DNA of 64,000 bases from Pseudomonadota bacterium (GTDB lineage Bacteria; Pseudomonadota; Alphaproteobacteria; Rhizobiales; Pleomorphomonadaceae): the NCBI GenBank assembly GCA_023436885.1, contig JAEZHI010000004.1, positions 496,001-560,000 of the forward strand, in the 5' to 3' direction. Below the pieces are notes generated by a model. That model worked only from the letters and a program-made list of their open reading frames with translations. It made no database searches and was not told the origin of the DNA. Position 1 is the first letter of the stretch, and each line of letters starts with the position of its first letter. Positions 59,592 through 64,000 of this stretch are shown here, one piece after another. Position numbers and translations under genes: made by a program.

Positions 59592-60658
59592 GCACTCTCG
59601 TCGTCGACAACATCCGCAAGTCCTTCGGCGACACCGATACCTTGAAAGGTATCGACATTTCGCTGGAAAGCGGCGAGTTCTTGGTGCTGCTCGGCGCGTC
59701 GGGCTGCGGCAAGTCGACCCTGCTGAATATCATCGCCGGGCTCGCAGAGCCGACCGGCGGCGATATCCGGCTTGATGGACGCTCTTTGGTCGGTGTGCAT
59801 CCGAAGGACCGCGACATCGCCATGGTGTTCCAGTCCTATGCGCTCTATCCCAATCTCACCGTGCGCAGGAACATCGGTTTCGGTCTGGAAATGCGCAAGG
59901 TGCCGGTTGCGGAGCGCGAGAAGGCTGTTGCCGAGGCGGCGCGACTGCTGCAGATCGAGCCGTTGCTCGACCGCAAGCCGAGCCAGCTCTCTGGTGGACA
60001 GCGGCAACGCGTCGCCATCGGCCGGGCTCTGGTGCGCAATCCCAAGCTGTTCCTGTTCGACGAGCCGCTTTCCAATCTGGACGCCAAGCTCCGCATGGAA
60101 ATGCGTACCGAGCTGAAGCGCCTGCACCAGATGATGAAGACCACGGTGGTCTACGTCACCCACGACCAGATCGAGGCAATGACGCTGGCGACCCGCATCG
60201 CGGTGATGCGCAACGGCCAGATCGAGCAGCTGGCTTCGCCGGAAGAGATCTACAACCGACCGGCAACGCTCTATGTCGCCACCTTCGTTGGCGCCCCGCC
60301 GATGAACCTTCTCGACGTCACCGTCGTCGAGAACGGACTGAAGGTGTCCGGCAGTGAGGTCGTGATCCCGGCTCCTGCTTCGCTTCTGTCGAACCTGCCG
60401 GCGACAGGAAAACTGAAGCTCGGCATTCGCCCGGAATCCTTCCGCGCCGACGCAAGCGGCCTGCCACTGACGCTTCGCTGCGACGTGACGGAGCTCACGG
60501 GACCCGAGCTCATCCTGTCGGGCAACGTCGGCGGCCAGCGCATCGTCGCAACCCTGCCGCCACGCACACGCGCCGACATTGGCAAAGAAGTCACCTTGTC
60601 GCTAGATGTCGAGGCACTGCACATCTTCGACGCAGATAGCGGCAAGCGGATCAACTGA
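59588..60658 (+). CDS. Carbohydrate ABC transporter ATP-binding protein (UgpC/MalK type)
   Basis: This is the ATPase of the sugar importer, 356 residues. The nucleotide-binding domain carries LLGASGCGKSTLLN, LSGGQRQRVAIGRAL, FLFDEPLSNLDAKLR and the switch histidine in VVYVTHDQIEAMTLA. A C-terminal regulatory OB domain of about 110 residues (KLGIRPESFR) follows, as in MalK and UgpC. It is the last gene of the operon and translationally coupled to the kinase. Confidence 0.93.
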   Translation: MSTLVVDNIRKSFGDTDTLKGIDISLESGEFLVLLGASGCGKSTLLNIIAGLAEPTGGDIRLDGRSLVGVHPKDRDIAMVFQSYALYPNLTVRRNIGFGLEMRKVPVAEREKAVAEAARLLQIEPLLDRKPSQLSGGQRQRVAIGRALVRNPKLFLFDEPLSNLDAKLRMEMRTELKRLHQMMKTTVVYVTHDQIEAMTLATRIAVMRNGQIEQLASPEEIYNRPATLYVATFVGAPPMNLLDVTVVENGLKVSGSEVVIPAPASLLSNLPATGKLKLGIRPESFRADASGLPLTLRCDVTELTGPELILSGNVGGQRIVATLPPRTRADIGKEVTLSLDVEALHIFDADSGKRIN

Positions 60659-60679
60659 CAGCGGGCTTTTCACGGCGCG

Positions 60680-60709
60680 GCACCGAGAGCAACCTCTCCC
60701 GCTCGGTGC
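60680..60709. terminator. Hairpin between convergent ATPase and fsr-like genes
   Basis: GCACCGAG (60680-60687) and CTCGGTGC (60702-60709) form a perfect 8-base stem with a 14-base loop. No T run is present. The convergent position suggests a shared terminator. Confidence 0.45.
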
Positions 60710-60727
60710 AGCGTGCCCGAGGTCGCC

Positions 60728-61951
60728 CTAAGCCCTCTTCAGGCGCGGACGTTCGATGTTCGGCAGGAACACCGTCAGCAGTCCGAACGCCGGCAAGAAC
60801 GCGCAAACGTGGTAGACGAAGTCAATGCCTTTGACGTCCGCGATCTGGCCGAGGACGGCAGCGCCGATGCCGCCGATCCCAAACGAAAAGCCGAAGAAGA
60901 AGCCGGCAATCGTGCCGACCTTTCCGGGAACGAGTTCCTGGGCAAACACGATGATCGCCGAAAAGGCGGATGCCAGAACCAGACCGATGATCACGGTCAG
61001 GACTGCGGTCCAGACCAGACCGACGTAAGGTAGCGCCAGCGAAAATGGCAGCACGCCGAGGATGGAGACCCAGATCACGGGTTTCCGCCCGATGCGATCG
61101 CCGATGGGCCCGCCGATGACAGTACCGGCGGCAACCGCGCCGAGAAACACGAACAGCAGCATCTGTGACTCTCGGACACTGACGCCGAACTTATGCATCA
61201 GATAGAAGGTGTAGTAGCTCGAAAGACTGGCGAGGTAGATATATTTCGAGAACACCAGGCAGCCGAGCACGGCGAGCGTCACGATCACGCGCCAACGTGG
61301 CAGAGCGACATGCGGTGTCGCCGCAGGGCGCTTGGCAGCAGCCTTCCGATGGTGCGCATACCAGTTGCCCACCTGCCAGAGAACGACCATCGCCAGCAGG
61401 GCCGCTGCTGAAAACCATGCGACGCTTTTCTGCCCGTTGGGCAGCACGATGAAGGCAGCCAGGAGTGGGCCCAGTGCCGAGCCGAAATTGCCACCGACCT
61501 GGAAAACCGACTGGGCAAGACCGTAACGTCCGCCGGAGGCCATCCGGGCCACCCGCGAAGACTCCGGATGAAACACCGATGAGCCCATTCCGATGAGCGC
61601 GCAGGCAATAAGCAGCAGATGATAGCTGTGGACGTTGGCGAGCAGCAGCAGCCCCAGAAGCGTGAAACCCATGCCAATGGCGAGCGAATAGGGCTGCGGA
61701 TGCCGGTCGGTATAGCTGCCGACCAACGGCTGGAGCAGCGAGGCCGTGAACTGAAACGTCAGCGTCATCAGGCCGATCTGACCGAAACTAAGTGTGTAGT
61801 TCTCTTTCAGCATCGGATAGAGGCCAGTCAGCAGCGACTGCATCATGTCGTTGAGCATGTGGCAGAAGCTGATGGCAATGATGATGGAAAAGGCTGTCGT
61901 CGTCGCGGATGGGGCGGCGGCCGGTGCGGTGGTGTCAGTCAAAGGGGGCAC
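60728..61951 (-). CDS. MFS transporter, fosmidomycin-resistance (Fsr) type
   Basis: This 407-residue exporter of the major facilitator superfamily has about twelve spans. CHMLNDMMQSLLTGLYPMLKENYTLSFGQIGLMTLTFQFTASLLQPLVGSYTDRHPQPYSL and GMGSSVFHPESSRVARMASGGRYGLAQSVFQVGGNFGSALGPLLAA are strongly Fsr-like. Start is a GTG at 61951. In Escherichia coli Fsr gives fosmidomycin resistance. The natural substrate is unknown. An AraC-type gene diverges 79 bases away and is the likely regulator. Confidence 0.88.
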   Translation of the reverse strand: MPPLTDTTAPAAAPSATTTAFSIIIAISFCHMLNDMMQSLLTGLYPMLKENYTLSFGQIGLMTLTFQFTASLLQPLVGSYTDRHPQPYSLAIGMGFTLLGLLLLANVHSYHLLLIACALIGMGSSVFHPESSRVARMASGGRYGLAQSVFQVGGNFGSALGPLLAAFIVLPNGQKSVAWFSAAALLAMVVLWQVGNWYAHHRKAAAKRPAATPHVALPRWRVIVTLAVLGCLVFSKYIYLASLSSYYTFYLMHKFGVSVRESQMLLFVFLGAVAAGTVIGGPIGDRIGRKPVIWVSILGVLPFSLALPYVGLVWTAVLTVIIGLVLASAFSAIIVFAQELVPGKVGTIAGFFFGFSFGIGGIGAAVLGQIADVKGIDFVYHVCAFLPAFGLLTVFLPNIERPRLKRA

Positions 61952-61985
61952 TCCGTGGTGCAGGTGGCGTCCGAGCTAAGGCGCC

Positions 61986-62007
61986 AGCGGCTGCGACAAT
62001 AGCCGCT
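61986..62007. promoter_or_regulatory. Inverted repeat in the fsr/araC-type divergent promoter
   Basis: AGCGGCT (61986-61992) and AGCCGCT (62001-62007) form a perfect 7-base inverted repeat with an eight-base spacer. It is a candidate site for the neighbouring regulator. AraC proteins more often bind direct repeats, so this is tentative. Confidence 0.35.
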
Positions 62008-62030
62008 TAATCGCTACCTGCATTCGTGAT

Positions 62031-62957
62031 ATGGTCCATTTCTTATTCGATTGGGCCAACTTCACCATGGAAATCAGGTTCTCCGCTCGCGGCGCCGAAG
62101 AGGCAAACCGGACAGTGGCTCCGTGGTCGGAAGAGCCGCATGCAAAGCGCATCGAATGGTTGGAACAAGCTGTCGGCCCGATCGTGGCCAAGGCCATCGA
62201 TTATCCCGATGGACACGTCGTTCCGCCTCACCACCATAGTCGTGCCCAGATGATCTACGCGGTGTCCGGTGTGGTGACTGTGGCAATGCCAGGTGAACGC
62301 TGGATGGTACCGCCCGACCATGCGCTCTGGGTGCCCGCCGGCACCGAACATTCGGTGATCGCCAGCGGCCATGTCAGCATGCGTTCGATCTATGTGCTGC
62401 CGGGTGCCGTTCCGGATCTGCCAACTCGCAGTCGGGTGGTGGAACTCACTGGCCTGATGCGCAGCCTGATGCTGGAAGCCGTCTATCTACCCCAGTGTTA
62501 CGAGCCGCAGAGCCGGGCCGGCTTGATCATGGCGTTGATCCTGGAAGAGATCCCTCGTCTGCCGGCGCGGCCGCTAGGATTGCCGTTTCCTGCCGATCCA
62601 CGGGTGGCCGCATTGTGCCACCGCTTCCTGGCGGCGCCATCGCCGCATGCGAATATAGATGACTGGGCGAGTGCTGCGGCCATGAGCCGGAGAACTTTCA
62701 CCCGGGCATTCCGTCGGGAGACGGGCCTTAGCCTTTCGGAATGGCGCCAACAGGCTTGCCTGTTCGCAGCCTTGCCGCGCCTGGCAGCCGGAGAGAGCGT
62801 AACCAGCGTCGCGCTCGATCTCGGCTACGACAGTTCCCCAGCGTTCTCAACGATGTTCAAGCGCATGACGGGTGCGACTCCCGGGCGCTATCTGCGCGAC
62901 GTAGCCCCAGCCAATCGCGAATTGGAAAGCGAACAGAGCGATCTCAGCGCGGGCTGA
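62031..62957 (+). CDS. AraC-family transcriptional regulator with N-terminal cupin domain
   Basis: This is a 308-residue regulator. The N-terminal cupin-like sensor has VVPPHHHSRAQMIYAVSGVVTVAMPGERWMVPPDHALWVPAGTEHSV. The C-terminal double helix-turn-helix is clear: NIDDWASAAAMSRRTFTRAFRRETGLSLSEWRQQACLFAALPRLAAGESVTSVALDLGYDSSPAFSTMFKRMTGATPGRYL. It is divergent from the exporter gene and probably controls it. An ATG at 62067 is an alternative start. Its 3' end overlaps the convergent dehydrogenase gene by 14 bases. Confidence 0.9.
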   Translation: MVHFLFDWANFTMEIRFSARGAEEANRTVAPWSEEPHAKRIEWLEQAVGPIVAKAIDYPDGHVVPPHHHSRAQMIYAVSGVVTVAMPGERWMVPPDHALWVPAGTEHSVIASGHVSMRSIYVLPGAVPDLPTRSRVVELTGLMRSLMLEAVYLPQCYEPQSRAGLIMALILEEIPRLPARPLGLPFPADPRVAALCHRFLAAPSPHANIDDWASAAAMSRRTFTRAFRRETGLSLSEWRQQACLFAALPRLAAGESVTSVALDLGYDSSPAFSTMFKRMTGATPGRYLRDVAPANRELESEQSDLSAG

Positions 62958-64000
62958 GGCGCAACAACCGTCCCGGGGTCTCGTCTTCGATCACCCATAC
63001 CGCGCCGTCCGGAGCGACAGCTACATCGCGGATGCGGGCACCCATCGCGAAGCGTTCGTCTTCATGAGCACTAGTGCCTTTGATGGTCACCCGTGAGAGC
63101 GACTGGGTCTTCAACCCTCCGATCAGCATAGATCCCTTCCAGGCGGGGAATAGATCGCCTTCGTAAAAGGCGAGGCCGGCAGGGGCAATCACAGGGGTCC
63201 AGTAAAGTGCCGGTTCTCGAAATTCGGGACGCGTTGGCGGCTTGGGGATCGGGGTGCCGTTGTAATTGTCACCATAGGAAACTTCCGGCCAGCCATAGTT
63301 GCCCCCCTGCTCGATCAGGTTGAGTTCGTCGCCGCCTTTCGGGCCCATCTCATGCAGCCAGAGCCGCCCGTCCGGAGCAAATGCCAGACCATAGGGATTG
63401 CGGTGGCCAACGGTCCATGTTTCGGCCCGGACGCCGCCGGCGGATAACTGAGGATTGCCCGGTGCGGCCTTCCCCTCGAGCGTCAGGTGCAACACCTTGC
63501 CGAGCGCCAGATCAGGGTTTTGAGCCGTCTCCGGCCGCATTCTGTCGCCCGAAGTCAGGAACAGGGATTTGCCATCCGGAGCGAAGGCAATGATGCCGCC
63601 CGGCTGGCCGCCCCTGCCCTTGGGCATCTGGCGCCAGATCACTTCCAGCCCATCAAGTCGCGCGGCACTCTTCTGTTCGGTCAGGGTTGCACGCGCGAGG
63701 ACCAAAGAACTGCCGCCCTCGCCTGGCTCAACGTAGGTAAAGTAGATGCGCCGGCTCGTCCTGAAGTCTGGAGCAAGCGCAACATCGAGCAAACCATTCT
63801 GGCCACCATAGTCGACTGCGGGAATGCCCGAAATTTCGACGGGATCACCACCCCTGTGATCGACGAGAAACATTTTTCCCGGCTTGGTCGTCACGATCAG
63901 CCGATCGGAATCCATGAGGGCTATGGCCCACGGCAGATCGAAGCGTGCCACCGTCTGGGTTTGGAAAGGCACCTCAGCCGTCGCCTTGTTGGGGCCGGCG
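62944..64000 (-). CDS. PQQ-dependent aldose sugar dehydrogenase-like protein (5' end outside window)
   Basis: This is a six-bladed beta-propeller protein of the soluble aldose sugar dehydrogenase (YliI/Asd) family. The last 352 or so codons are inside the window. The frame is open to the right edge, so the true start and signal peptide lie beyond it. Conserved segments are DLPWAIALM, YGGQNGLLDVALAPDF, GHRNPYGLAFAPDGRLWLHEMGPKGGDELNLIEQGGNYGWPEVSYG, and VAVAPDGAVWVIEDE near the end. The enzyme would oxidise sugars in the periplasm with PQQ, if PQQ is available to the cell. Confidence 0.85.
   Translation of the reverse strand, partial: AGPNKATAEVPFQTQTVARFDLPWAIALMDSDRLIVTTKPGKMFLVDHRGGDPVEISGIPAVDYGGQNGLLDVALAPDFRTSRRIYFTYVEPGEGGSSLVLARATLTEQKSAARLDGLEVIWRQMPKGRGGQPGGIIAFAPDGKSLFLTSGDRMRPETAQNPDLALGKVLHLTLEGKAAPGNPQLSAGGVRAETWTVGHRNPYGLAFAPDGRLWLHEMGPKGGDELNLIEQGGNYGWPEVSYGDNYNGTPIPKPPTRPEFREPALYWTPVIAPAGLAFYEGDLFPAWKGSMLIGGLKTQSLSRVTIKGTSAHEDERFAMGARIRDVAVAPDGAVWVIEDETPGRLLRLSPR

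Overview
The window is GC-rich chromosomal DNA, densely packed with operons. The gene families point to a motile alphaproteobacterium, most likely of the order Hyphomicrobiales: a ribD-ribE-ribBA-ribH operon, a HutF-type histidine pathway, a very short FlgD, a short flagellin, and many polar-amino-acid and sugar ABC transporters. I cannot name a genus. I saw no tRNA or rRNA gene, insertion sequence, phage gene or CRISPR array.

Left part (1-20.8 kb). A sulfonate/nitrate/taurine-type ABC transporter is followed by an FMN riboswitch and a complete rib operon. Next comes a four-gene EfeUOB-type iron-uptake operon on the minus strand, with a perfect palindrome at its head. A histidine-utilization locus follows: hutF, a polar-amino-acid transporter and a hutH homologue on the minus strand, and hutC, hutU and hutD on the plus strand, with two HutC-like operators. 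The hutH homologue lacks the Ala-Ser-Gly triad that forms the MIO cofactor.

Middle part (20.2-31.4 kb). This holds rpiB, msrPQ, an O-acetylhomoserine sulfhydrylase, a triple-PAS GGDEF-EAL protein, an iron-type alcohol dehydrogenase, an orphan treZ and an EamA permease.

Flagellar block (31.5-41.4 kb). On the minus strand lie flagellin-fliD-fliS and flgD-flgE-two small genes-flgK-flgL, with an ECF sigma factor at the head. Facing it on the plus strand are a COG5610-like HAD protein, a glycosyltransferase-like protein and a methyltransferase, perhaps a surface or flagellin modification cassette.

Right part (46.6-64 kb). A Nudix and an isochorismatase-family gene precede an amino-acid island made of two periplasmic binding proteins, a dimethylargininase-like enzyme, two permeases and an M20 amidohydrolase, with no ATPase. 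A ROK regulator then diverges from a sugar operon (binding protein, two permeases, double-SIS protein, PfkB kinase, ATPase) whose layout matches Amadori-product (fructosamine) operons. An Fsr-like exporter, a divergent AraC regulator and a partial PQQ-type sugar dehydrogenase close the window.

A recurring feature is a stable hairpin just after each binding-protein gene that heads or sits inside an operon. It is likely a device to express the binding protein above the membrane subunits.
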